Assembly (NCBI GenBank): GCA_034382075.1
Contig: JAXMOZ010000019.1
Coordinates: 1-44,810 of the forward strand
Direction: 5' to 3'
DNA from: JAEULH01 sp034382075
GTDB taxonomy: Bacteria; Pseudomonadota; Alphaproteobacteria; Rhodospirillales; Defluviicoccaceae
DNA: 44,810 bases
How positions within the stretch are numbered: position 1 is the first letter of the stretch; each line of letters starts with the position of its first letter. Under the pieces are notes generated by a model, which worked only from the letters and a program-made list of their open reading frames with translations, ran no database searches and was not told where the DNA came from. The position numbers and the translations under genes were made by a program. Below are positions 17,353-26,261 of the stretch, piece by piece.

Positions 17353-17864
17353 GCGCTGCCGGCAAGCCCGAGATCGCGCAGCACAGCCTCCGCACGATCG
17401 ATATTGCTTTCCGTCGCTTTCAGTTTCTTGCGGATCTTCAACTGCTCGCGCCAGTTGCCGATCTGCTCCTTGACCCTGAGCCAGTGGATGGTGGCGGCGA
17501 GTTCGAGGATCACGGACGGCTGCGTCTTCAGCGTTGCGACAATGGCTTTCATCTCGGGCGCCGCCGGCCCGCCTACCACATCCGCGGGCTCTTCCTGCGA
17601 CGCCTTCCAGCGAAAGGCGCTGTAGGTGGAGCCGAAGCCGGTTTCGCGCGGCGTCTCCTCGACGTCTTCTCGCATGACCGCCCAGTCGAGAGCCTCCGAC
17701 AGCTCCCGGCTGAAGGGTCCATAGTGATGGTAGGTGAAGAACAGGTCGCTGCGCCCAGCCTTCTGTTGCAGCAAGTAGGCGATTTTCTGCAGGCGGATCC
17801 GGCCCACGATCTCGCCGTCCGCGGCCGCGAAGATCTGTTGCAGAACCTCGTTCGGAGCAGTCAT
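17349..17864 (-). CDS. SocA/Panacea-like (DUF4065-like) protein
   Basis: 171 residues. The first 70 residues follow the pattern of the SocA/Panacea group: IVGRIRLQKIAYLLQQK, then FFTYHHYGPFSRELSEALDW. The C-terminal part (about 100-171) is helical and charged (WREQLKIRKKLKATESNIDR). Panacea-type proteins act as antitoxins or adaptors that deliver or neutralise partner proteins; a specific role here is inference. It sits 4 bp after the HD gene and overlaps the HNH gene (GTGA), so the three proteins are very probably made together. Family call is by pattern recognition only. Confidence 0.6.
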   Translation of the reverse strand: MTAPNEVLQQIFAAADGEIVGRIRLQKIAYLLQQKAGRSDLFFTYHHYGPFSRELSEALDWAVMREDVEETPRETGFGSTYSAFRWKASQEEPADVVGGPAAPEMKAIVATLKTQPSVILELAATIHWLRVKEQIGNWREQLKIRKKLKATESNIDRAEAVLRDLGLAGSA

Positions 17865-17868
17865 GCCC

Positions 17869-19281
17869 TCAGCTCCCTCCCGTCATGAGCCGATACGCGC
17901 GCGCATATTCTTCCGAGTCGCAAAAGTAGTAACGAACGAACGCGGCCTCTCGTTTAAGATGCTCGCTGATGATCGTGTCGCGAAATTGGGATATCTCTTT
18001 CACGCCGTCCCTCGTGCGGACCCGGATGAGCTTGTGCTCTTTCGCGGCAACTCCGCTCAAGTCTTTGTACAAGCTGGTGGTGCCGTAGTCACGGAAGACC
18101 GTCTTTCCGAGTTGCTTTGAGAACGTCCTCCTGATCTTGTTATCGGTTCCCTCGATCATCCCCGATGATGTCCCGAAGTGTCTCGACAGATCCAGGCATT
18201 TCGGCCGGTCGCGGTCGAGGAGGCACCGCGCGAGCCTGCGGGGAAGGGCCTCGGTGGAGCGGCCAAGCCGTTCGATGAGGCCCCAGACCACAACGTCGTC
18301 GAGGTGGGCATAGTCCTCGACGCTGCCATCGCCGTCGGCGACAAGGAAGCGGATCAACGGGTGGTCACCCTCGATCCCAACCTGCGCCGCGTTGGCCGGC
18401 GCGCCCAGCCATTCGATCAACGCGCCGACGACCTTCTCGAAGCCGCGCGTCGTCTTGTGGAGGTAGACGTTTGTGTAGAGCCGGTAGCGCGCGAGCAGGA
18501 AGTCCTCGGCGGCGCCGCGCGCCTTCTCGGAGAAGGCGAAAGTCGGCGCCATCGTCGGGTTCGGATCGTCTTCTTCTTCCTGGCCAAGCGGGATCAGCTC
18601 GATGATCAGGTTCCGCATCAGCCATTCGAGATCGACCGAACCTGCCCGCGTGCCGGTCATGTAGCGGTCCCGCTGCAGGTAGTCGAGGCGATCGGCATCA
18701 AACGAGCTCGAGACGACCGCGTGATAGATATCCGCGGGGTCGTCGGCCTCGATCACTTGCGCGACCTGTTCCGGCAGGTCGGGATCGAGCTCCGAAAGAA
18801 CCCTGCAGATGGCCATGTCCGGATGCCGGATCAGTTCGGCGCTGTAGAACTCGTGGTCGTTGATCTTTTCCCGGCCCTGCTTTCGTGCAAGCGCCCTTCT
18901 CGCGCCCTCGAAGGCGTGGCTGAACGGGCCGTGGCCGATGTCGTGCAGCAGCGCCGCCAGCCTGATTACCGTCGATCGATCCTGGGATGGCGGTAGGTCG
19001 GGCTGGCTCGCGGATCGTTTCGGCGAATCGAGGAGGTGATCGTCGATCAGGCGGACCAGGCGGCGGGCATTGTGGTAGACGCCGATGGAGTGGGTGAAGC
19101 GGGTGTGGGTCGCGCCGGGGAAGACGAATTCGGAGACGCCGAGCTGGCGGATGCGGCGCAGGCGCTGGAATTCCGGGGTGTTGATCAGCCGCCAAGCGAG
19201 CTGATCGACCTCATCCTTCTCGTCGAACACGATCAGGTCGTGGATCGGATCGCGGATGCGCTGGGTCGTCGCCATGGGCAT
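17869..19281 (-). CDS. HD-domain phosphohydrolase (SAMHD1/dGTPase-like)
   Basis: 470 residues from ATG 19281 (or 19275). The opening RIRDPIHDLIVFDEKDEVDQ and LINTPEFQRLRRIRQLG are characteristic of the YdhJ/SAMHD1-like HD group. The metal site is complete: His in HTRFTHSIGVYHNARRL, HD in ALLHDIGHGPFSHAFE, and Asp in SSSFDADRLDYLQRDRYMTG. Relatives hydrolyse dNTPs or other nucleotides, and several dNTP-depleting HD proteins act in phage defence. First gene of a cassette with the SocA/Panacea-like and HNH genes. Substrate not readable from sequence. Confidence 0.88.
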   Translation of the reverse strand: MPMATTQRIRDPIHDLIVFDEKDEVDQLAWRLINTPEFQRLRRIRQLGVSEFVFPGATHTRFTHSIGVYHNARRLVRLIDDHLLDSPKRSASQPDLPPSQDRSTVIRLAALLHDIGHGPFSHAFEGARRALARKQGREKINDHEFYSAELIRHPDMAICRVLSELDPDLPEQVAQVIEADDPADIYHAVVSSSFDADRLDYLQRDRYMTGTRAGSVDLEWLMRNLIIELIPLGQEEEDDPNPTMAPTFAFSEKARGAAEDFLLARYRLYTNVYLHKTTRGFEKVVGALIEWLGAPANAAQVGIEGDHPLIRFLVADGDGSVEDYAHLDDVVVWGLIERLGRSTEALPRRLARCLLDRDRPKCLDLSRHFGTSSGMIEGTDNKIRRTFSKQLGKTVFRDYGTTSLYKDLSGVAAKEHKLIRVRTRDGVKEISQFRDTIISEHLKREAAFVRYYFCDSEEYARAYRLMTGGS

Positions 19282-19324
19282 GGCCCATTCTACCAGCCCG
19301 AGCCAAAGCGGGCGCCGGGTGGCT

Positions 19325-19405
19325 TTACGTCACGCCTTCGAGGCGGTCGTAGGCGTCGAGGACGAGGCGGCGGGTCCGGTATTCGCCGTAGCGAGCCGTC
19401 GAGAT
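19325..19405 (-). pseudogene. C-terminal remnant of a second methyltransferase
   Basis: Minus-strand translation ends ARYGEYRTRRLVLDAYDRLE followed by GVT and a TAA stop. It matches the last residues of the neighbouring intact methyltransferase (FGEYRTQRLILEAWDRVK). Nothing methyltransferase-like is seen further upstream, so only about 27 codons remain. It sits in the 238-bp gap between the methyltransferase and the HD gene. Confidence 0.65.
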
Positions 19406-19519
19406 GACCGTCCGGCGTAAATTGCGATGACGTTATTGGCGCTCAAGCTCGGCGACAGCTTCGTGGATCCTCGATATTGGCTCCGGCAAGCGATTTGTCT
19501 CAGGTGCTTTCCCTTGTTG

Positions 19520-22500
19520 TCACGCGGCCGAGTTCAGCTGGCCGGACTTCACTCGGTCCCAGGCCTCCAAAATCAGCCGCTGCGTTCGATACTCGCCGAA
19601 TTCTCGTATTTCTCGGTTGCGAAGTGCCTTGAAGGTCTCGACGCTGCAGTTCTCGCCCAGGATATTGGCAGGGTCGAGCATGTAGAGCATCTCATCCCTG
19701 GTCAGGCCGTAGACGTCGCGGGCGACCAGAACGTCGACCTCGCCCGCAAGCACGGCGCGGCGCGCGGGGTCTTCGACGACATCGTCGACTGAGCGCAGGA
19801 TGCCAGCCTTCACGGCCGCCTCGCGGAAGGCTTTCATCTCAGGGCCGACGGCGCACAGTGCGCATACGCGGCGGGCGATCTCCTCCGAGGATGGAGTGGC
19901 GTCGAAATCCCGCGGAAAGGGCAGGCTGTCCATGACCGTGTAGGACATCTTCAGCGAAACCTTCTTGCGCACGAGGAAATCCATCGCGAGCGCGTTTGCA
20001 ACGCCGAGCCAGAGCAGATGGTCTCGGTCGTTGGTACTGATGATGATCGTCGGAACCTTGTCGCCGCAGATCAACAATGGCGGCACCAAGGCAGCGCAGA
20101 GCCCCCGCTGGTTTGTTGGGCTGGCGACATCGCCGAAGCCGATCCGGTAGCGGTTGATGCGGCCCGCCAGCTTGTCGGGCATACTGTCCGGCAAGATCCT
20201 CCATTGCGGCTGGATGCGCTTCGCCGCGGAGCCAAAGGGCAGATCCTCCCACACCGCAGATCGCCCTCGCCCCGAGACATAGCCCTTGGCGCGATAGTCA
20301 TAGGCGTCGATCATCCGCCCTTCGAAGACGGGCAGCCCCTTCTCATCCTCCGAAAACAGACCGCGGTCGTTGCCCATATGGACCTCGGCCATGTAATGCC
20401 GAAACGGCAGACCTTCGATCTCGGCGCCGAACTTCGGGTAGAGCCCATACATCTTGGCGCAGACGTCGATCTCGGACTGCGCGGCGAATTCCATCACCGC
20501 CATGGCGTCGGGCGAGAACTCGGCGACCACCGGGACAGGGATCGAAAGCGACTTACCGGACGCGAAATCCTGCAGCCGCTCCATCGTGTTAATCCGGAAT
20601 GCGGCCGCGAAGCGATCAGTACGGCCGCTCTTCCAGGCGACGTAGAGGCAGAACTTTGTCCTGCTATCGACCCGCTTGAACCAGATTTCCTTGGTGTTCT
20701 CGAAGCCGCCGAGCTTGGTCAGACGGAAGTGGTCGAATAGGTCCTTGCGGATTGCGGTAGCGTTCGCCCCATTGTAGAGCCCCTCGGGCACAAACTGAGC
20801 GGCCACGCCATGGTGCCGGGCGGCGGCCAGCGCGGTCTCCACGAACATCCGATAGACGTTGAAGTCCCCCTTGCCGAGGTTGCCCGGCGCGAACAGGCGG
20901 TAGCGGCCGCTCGCCTTCATGAAATGCACAACGGCATAGAGATCGCGACAATACCGCTCCCACTTCGCGGCAATGCCTGGGTGTTCGAGCAGCCGCGCAA
21001 CGGCCGCCCGCTGGTCCGGGGGCGCCATGAAGCGGACATCGGAGTCGTAGGTCGAGAAGAACTCCTTGTAATCGGGGCTCATGGTCTCCCACGGGGGGTT
21101 GCCGAGTACGACGTCAAACCCGCCGCGGCCCATCGCGTCGGCAAAGGCGATTGGCCAGTGGAAGAAGCGGTAGTGGCAGGCGAGCTCGGCCACCGCGTTC
21201 GTCAGCAGGCCAAAGGGCTGTCGCCCGCGCAGAAGCTCCCCGGGCGTGCCTGAGGTGGCGACCGTTTCGGCCCCACGGCGGGGCAGGCCGTCCGAACCGG
21301 CGACTTTTCCGCCCTTCACCTTTCGTGCGAAGAAGGCCGAGGTCCACAGGTCGCAGGCCCGATCCAGCGTCCAGGCGGCGCCGCCCTGCCGGGTCAGCTC
21401 CTCGAACCGTGAGCGCTTGTCCGCGACCTGTTCGACCGTTTCCTCAGGCATATCGGCCAGCGCGGCGAGGTCCCGCGCAAGGTCCTTCTGGCGGGCGAAG
21501 CCGAACCCGCCTTCCACCCGGTCGCGTTCAGCCATCTCGCGCTTGTTCTTCGCCTTGTAGTGATTGGCGACCTCGCGGTCGTCTCCATCGAGCGGCTTGT
21601 AGGCCTCGTCCGGGATGCCGTCGTGCAGGACAGAGAGATCGAACACGCCGATCAGGCTGTCGCCGCAGACGATGCGGTGGTCGAGGAAGCTCAAGGGCCG
21701 GCCCGGCTCCAGCGCCTCGATCCACAACGCCACCTTGCACAGCTCGACCGCCAGCGGGTTGCGGTCGACGCCGTAGATGCAGCGCGACACCACCCGCCGC
21801 AGTGCATGCTGGAATGCGTCGGTGCTGGCGGCGCCGGCGGCGGCGGGATCCTCCAGGGCGACGATGCGGCCGGCCATGCGGCGGGCAGCGCCGAGCAGGA
21901 AATGGCCCGAGCCGCAGGCCGGGTCGAGCACGGTGAGGTTCAGGATCGCCTCGACGGGATCCGGCCTCGCCGCCGCCTGATCGAGCAGCGGATCCAGGGT
22001 CTTGTCGAGGACGAGGCGGACCAGGGCGTCGGGGGTGTAATAGCTGCCGCTGCTCTTGCGCTCGGAGCCCGCTGCCCCGGAGATAGCGCGGAAGCCGAAG
22101 GTGCGGGCCTCGACGTTGACCTCCGGGATCAGCTCCAGCAGGCCCTCGTAGACCGAACCCAGCTCCTCCGTCTGCATGTCCCGCCAATTCACCCGGGCAA
22201 GCGACTGGCCCTGCGGCCGGATCCAGGCAAGGCGAAAGATCGCCTCCATCAGCGGCCGGTTGCCGATGCGAGCGCCGTCCAGGTTGGGCGTGCGGCCCGG
22301 GTCGAACAGGCCGCCCAGGCCCGGCAGGCCGACGGCGGGTGCGCCGTGGATCAGCGCGCGGAAGACGGCGCGCAGCCCGTCCCAGGCGTCGTGGTGGCGG
22401 TTCCAGGACGTGCGGTGGACCGCGCGTTCGCGCAGGCGGCCGACGGCGTAGCCCGCGGCGTAGGCGCGCCGGGCCGCCTCCGGCGTCTCCGGCGGGTGCA

Positions 22501-23455
22501 GAAGGTCGCGGTCCTCGGCGGCGAACAGGAAGATCAGGCGATAGACGACGCCCAGCAGCTCTTCGTAGAAGCCCTGCGGGCTCAGGACGCCGGACGCCAG
22601 GGCGTCGCGCAACGCCACATTGTCTGGATGCTCGATGGCGCCCTGGCCGAGCAGGGCCAGCGCCGCCTCGACGCCTGCGCGCAGGTTCTCGCGAGCGGCA
22701 ACGCCCTGTTCCTTGCCCTGCTCGCGCCAACGCTCCAGCGGGCAGTCGGACGGCACCGACCCGTCGAGCCCGAAGCGGCTGCGGTGGATCAGCAGCCACA
22801 GGGCCGAGAAGTCGGAGTACACCCGGTCGCGGAACATCTTGGTCAGGTCGACGTCCACGTGGGCCGGCCGGGTCAAGCTCAGGTTATCGCGCATGAGCCG
22901 GAGGGTTCGGCCGTCGGTGGCGATCCCCCACAGGCAAGCCTCGTCCGCGTTCAGGTATTCCTGCAGAAGCTGCGTCGCCGACCGCCGCCGGCCGCCGTCG
23001 GCGAACCGCTCGTGCAGCACGTCGAGGCCGGTGCGCTGCCGGCCCGGATCCGTGGCCGGCGCGACGACCACCGGCACCCGGCCGCCGCCGCCGGCGTGGC
23101 CGATGGGGAAGATGCGCTCGCCGAGGCGCACCGGCGGCACCGGCGCAAGGTCGTCGAAGCCGAAGACGCTCTTCAGGATCTCGGGCACGAAGGTGTTGTC
23201 AAGAGCGGGATTGGCTTTGTGGCCGTCGTCGAAGCGGCTCCACTGCGCCTCGGCCATGCGGAAGGCGCGGGCGATCTCGTCGCGCAGCTCCAGCCCCTCG
23301 GGGATGCCGTAGGCCTTGCGGGTCGCCGCGTCGCTGGCGGGTTCGGCGATGCGGGCAACGATGTCGGGGGAGAGCAGACCGCCGACGACCTCGATCGTCG
23401 GGAAGGTCAGGTGACGGGTGCGCCGGGTCGGCCGCAGGCGGGCGGTGCGGGGCAT
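19520..23455 (-). CDS. Large adenine-specific DNA methyltransferase (DrmMI/PglX-like, Eco57I type)
   Basis: 1311 residues from ATG 23455. Motif I is VLDPACGSGHFLLGAARRM (about residue 510) and motif IV is DVVLGNPPWETM (about 785), the NPPW signature of N6-adenine methyltransferases. The N-terminal 450 residues and C-terminal part resemble the long BREX/DISARM methylases with built-in target recognition. In DISARM such an enzyme marks host DNA as self. It starts 3 bp after the SNF2 helicase stop, so the two form one operon. No frame break. Exact DISARM subclass is inference. Confidence 0.85.
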   Translation of the reverse strand: MPRTARLRPTRRTRHLTFPTIEVVGGLLSPDIVARIAEPASDAATRKAYGIPEGLELRDEIARAFRMAEAQWSRFDDGHKANPALDNTFVPEILKSVFGFDDLAPVPPVRLGERIFPIGHAGGGGRVPVVVAPATDPGRQRTGLDVLHERFADGGRRRSATQLLQEYLNADEACLWGIATDGRTLRLMRDNLSLTRPAHVDVDLTKMFRDRVYSDFSALWLLIHRSRFGLDGSVPSDCPLERWREQGKEQGVAARENLRAGVEAALALLGQGAIEHPDNVALRDALASGVLSPQGFYEELLGVVYRLIFLFAAEDRDLLHPPETPEAARRAYAAGYAVGRLRERAVHRTSWNRHHDAWDGLRAVFRALIHGAPAVGLPGLGGLFDPGRTPNLDGARIGNRPLMEAIFRLAWIRPQGQSLARVNWRDMQTEELGSVYEGLLELIPEVNVEARTFGFRAISGAAGSERKSSGSYYTPDALVRLVLDKTLDPLLDQAAARPDPVEAILNLTVLDPACGSGHFLLGAARRMAGRIVALEDPAAAGAASTDAFQHALRRVVSRCIYGVDRNPLAVELCKVALWIEALEPGRPLSFLDHRIVCGDSLIGVFDLSVLHDGIPDEAYKPLDGDDREVANHYKAKNKREMAERDRVEGGFGFARQKDLARDLAALADMPEETVEQVADKRSRFEELTRQGGAAWTLDRACDLWTSAFFARKVKGGKVAGSDGLPRRGAETVATSGTPGELLRGRQPFGLLTNAVAELACHYRFFHWPIAFADAMGRGGFDVVLGNPPWETMSPDYKEFFSTYDSDVRFMAPPDQRAAVARLLEHPGIAAKWERYCRDLYAVVHFMKASGRYRLFAPGNLGKGDFNVYRMFVETALAAARHHGVAAQFVPEGLYNGANATAIRKDLFDHFRLTKLGGFENTKEIWFKRVDSRTKFCLYVAWKSGRTDRFAAAFRINTMERLQDFASGKSLSIPVPVVAEFSPDAMAVMEFAAQSEIDVCAKMYGLYPKFGAEIEGLPFRHYMAEVHMGNDRGLFSEDEKGLPVFEGRMIDAYDYRAKGYVSGRGRSAVWEDLPFGSAAKRIQPQWRILPDSMPDKLAGRINRYRIGFGDVASPTNQRGLCAALVPPLLICGDKVPTIIISTNDRDHLLWLGVANALAMDFLVRKKVSLKMSYTVMDSLPFPRDFDATPSSEEIARRVCALCAVGPEMKAFREAAVKAGILRSVDDVVEDPARRAVLAGEVDVLVARDVYGLTRDEMLYMLDPANILGENCSVETFKALRNREIREFGEYRTQRLILEAWDRVKSGQLNSAA

Positions 23456-23458
23456 GTC

Positions 23459-26261
23459 TCAGAGGCTCGGCAACAGCACGTAAAGGCCGATGACGTCCAC
23501 CGGCTCGACAGGGGCAACGCTCACCTGCGCTTGCGAGCCGAGGACGCGGCGCACCCGGCTGTGGTCCTCGGCAAGCTGCGCCGCCCGGGCAGCGGCAAAC
23601 GCGTTGAGCTCCCCCATGCGGGCCGGCAGGGCTTCAAGGGCCGCCGCGATCTCCCGCGCCTTGACGGCATCGACGAGGTCGGCGCTGTCGCCGTCGAGCA
23701 GGGCGAAGGCGTCCGGCCCGGAGGCCAGAGGAGCGCCCGACTTGCCAAGCGCCAGGGCGGCGGCCTCCTCCGCCATCTGGAAGCGCGGCGCGCCGAGCCG
23801 CCCGCGGCTGTCGAGGCGGTGGCGCAGGCGCAGAACGAACAGGTGCGTGGCCCGCTCGACGCCGCTGGACTCCCAAACGCCGACCCTCGGCAGCGCTGCC
23901 GGATCGCCGCGCCCGGAACCGGCTTCCAGCGCTTCCTCGAGAAAGGTTTCGGCGAGAACGCCCGGCAGCGGATGCGTGCGGTGAACGGCGATCGCACGCG
24001 CCGACGCCTTCGCGCCGAACGCCAGCCGCGCCGGAGGCGGTTGGGGACCGTCGTCGAGCAGCCCCTCGGCGATCAGCCGCTCGCGCAGCATCGGACTGTC
24101 CACCGCCAGCGACGCTCGCCAGCTGCCGTCGGGAAGTTGCTGCGGGGGCGCGGCCAAGACGGGATAGGGCACTGGTGACGAAGCGTTCGGTATCCTCGGC
24201 GCCGCCGAGCGCGAGCCGCGTCGCGTCCCACTCGGCCGCGACCTCATCCGGCTTGAGGGTCCGCTGCGCGAACACCGTGCGCGAGCGCTTCTCCTGCTCC
24301 GACGCGTTGGTCCAGGCCACCTCGAAGTCGTGCACTTCCGGCGCCCGAAGGTCGAGCGTCAGCTGACCGCCCGCGCGCGCTCGAAGCAGCACCTTTGACA
24401 TCAACGCCTGGGTCAGGCTGCCGTCCTGATCGGGCAGCGGCACGCGCACGCCCGTCTCCTGCTCGATGCGCCGCGCCTTGCGCAAAATGACGTCGAGCAC
24501 CGCGCCGTCGACGGGGTTGTTCTCGCCGTACATCAGAACGGTGCGGACGCGCTCCGAGGGCTGGCCGAACCGGTCGATGCGGCCTTCGCGCTGTTGATGC
24601 CGGGTCGGGTTCCACGAAAGGTCGTAGTGGACGACGGCGTCGAACCAGGCTTGGAGGTTGACGCCCTCCGAGAGGCAGTCGGTCGCGACGAGCAGCCTGC
24701 GGTCCGCCGCCTCCGCCAGGGCCTCGACCCGCGCTTCGCGTTCGTCGGGAGGCAGCTGACCTGTCACCGTCTCGACTTTGACGTCGCTCAGATCGCGTGC
24801 CAGGCAGGTGCCGACCGCTTCCGCTGTCGCAATGAAGCGGCAGAACACCACCGGGCGGAAGCCCTCGGCGATCAGGCTCCTGAGGAGCACCAGCAGGCAG
24901 GCGTACTTCGGATCGTGGCGCGGGTTCTGGGCCAGCCGGTCGGCTGCTGCGATGAGGTCTGCGAGCCTGGGGTCGTCGATGCCGGCGGCTGGCTCCACGT
25001 CGTCTTCGGCCGCCTCTTCGTCGTCGATTGCCCGAGCCGCGATCTCCGCTTCCTCCTCGGCATCGACATCGATGGCGGCGCGCGTTCGCAGAGCCCGCGC
25101 CGCCGCCGCCGGGCTGGAGCCGACACACCGCATCAGCGCCAGCGTCCCCCAGAAGGCGAGGCGTCGGCGGCGGTCGCCCTCCGCGGCCTCGACCACCTCG
25201 GCGCAGTAGGCGAGGACGTCGTTGAACAGCCGCTCGTGGGGCCCGGAGAGGCGATAGGGGAGGTCACTGGTCTCCCGCGTCGGGAACAGGCCCGGCTCGC
25301 GCCAGTCGGCGATGTCGGCGCGGCGGCGCTGGATGAAGTGCCCGGAGAGACGCTCACGCAGCCTGCGCCGTTCCGCCTCGCCGGCTCGACCGACCAGGGC
25401 GAAGTCCGGGTCGAGCAGGCCGAGCAGGTTGTGGAACGCCTCCTCGTTGCCGGAATGCGGGGTCGCCGTCAGCATCACCATGTGCTTCGGCTTCTCCTGG
25501 TCCGCGGCGAGGTCGCGCAGCAGACGGAACCGCTGGTGGCGTTCGCGGCCTCCGCTGACGCAGGCATGCGCCTCGTCGATGACCACCATCTCCGGGCAGG
25601 CGCGCAGGAAGTCGTCGCGGCGACGGTCGCTCTTGATGAAGTCGAGGCTGACGACCGTGAACGGGTAGGCGTCGAAGACGCTGACGGTGTCGGGCAGGTC
25701 CCGCTCCAGCCGTGCCGCCCCGGCGGCCGTCACCGCCATGGCCGAGAGCGCGAACTTCTCCTCCAGCTCGCCGGTCCACTGGTCGACCAGGTGCGGTGGG
25801 CACAGCACGGCGAAGCGCTCGATCTCGCCGCGATCGAGGAACTCGCGGACGATGATCCCGGCCTCGATGGTCTTGCCGATGCCGACGTCGTCGGCGATCA
25901 GGAGGCGCGTCGTCTCCTGCCGGAGCGCCATCAGCAACGGCGCCAACTGGTAGGCCCGCGGCTCGAAAGCGAGGCGCCCGGCGCTTCGGAACGGCCCCGC
26001 GCCCCGCCGGAGCGACAGCCGCAAGGCGTCTCTGAGAAGCTGGGCCGCTTCTCGCCCGCCGGTGCGCCGGGCGTCGGGGAGGGGAAAGGTCGCGGGGGTG
26101 ATGTCCTCGAGTTCCAGGGCTGGCTGCAACAGCTCGATTTCGCTGTCGGTGCCGGTGAGCGGCCGGACGCGCAGGCCACCGTCGGCGCCCAACACCACCC
26201 ACTCCCGGCCGCGGGCGCGCACCAACTCGCCGGGGGCAAAGGCACGGTCTGGCGCGGTCAT
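23459..26261 (-). CDS. SNF2-family helicase, DrmD-like (apparent frameshift)
   Basis: Starts at ATG 26261, overlapping the preceding stop (ATGA). Walker A is LLIADDVGIGKTIEAGIIVR (about residue 115), the DEAH box is VVIDEAHACV, and motif VI is HQQREGRIDRFGQ. This is the SNF2/RapA-like layout of DISARM DrmD, a translocase. The frame is lost near residue 700 at a five-base G/C run (24144-24148). Removing one base gives 933 residues, joining ALSRLGRAP to QQLPDGSWRASLAVDSP. Both helicase lobes lie before the break. Downstream of it the first frame continues about 170 codons of low-complexity Arg/Gly-rich sequence, as expected for a shifted frame. Confidence 0.82.

Noticed and set aside
21560..24178. 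872-codon plus-strand open frame opposite the methyltransferase
   Set aside because: The opposite strand carries GSGHFLLG-type and NPPW motifs; this frame shows none and is Arg/Gln/Val-rich shadow.
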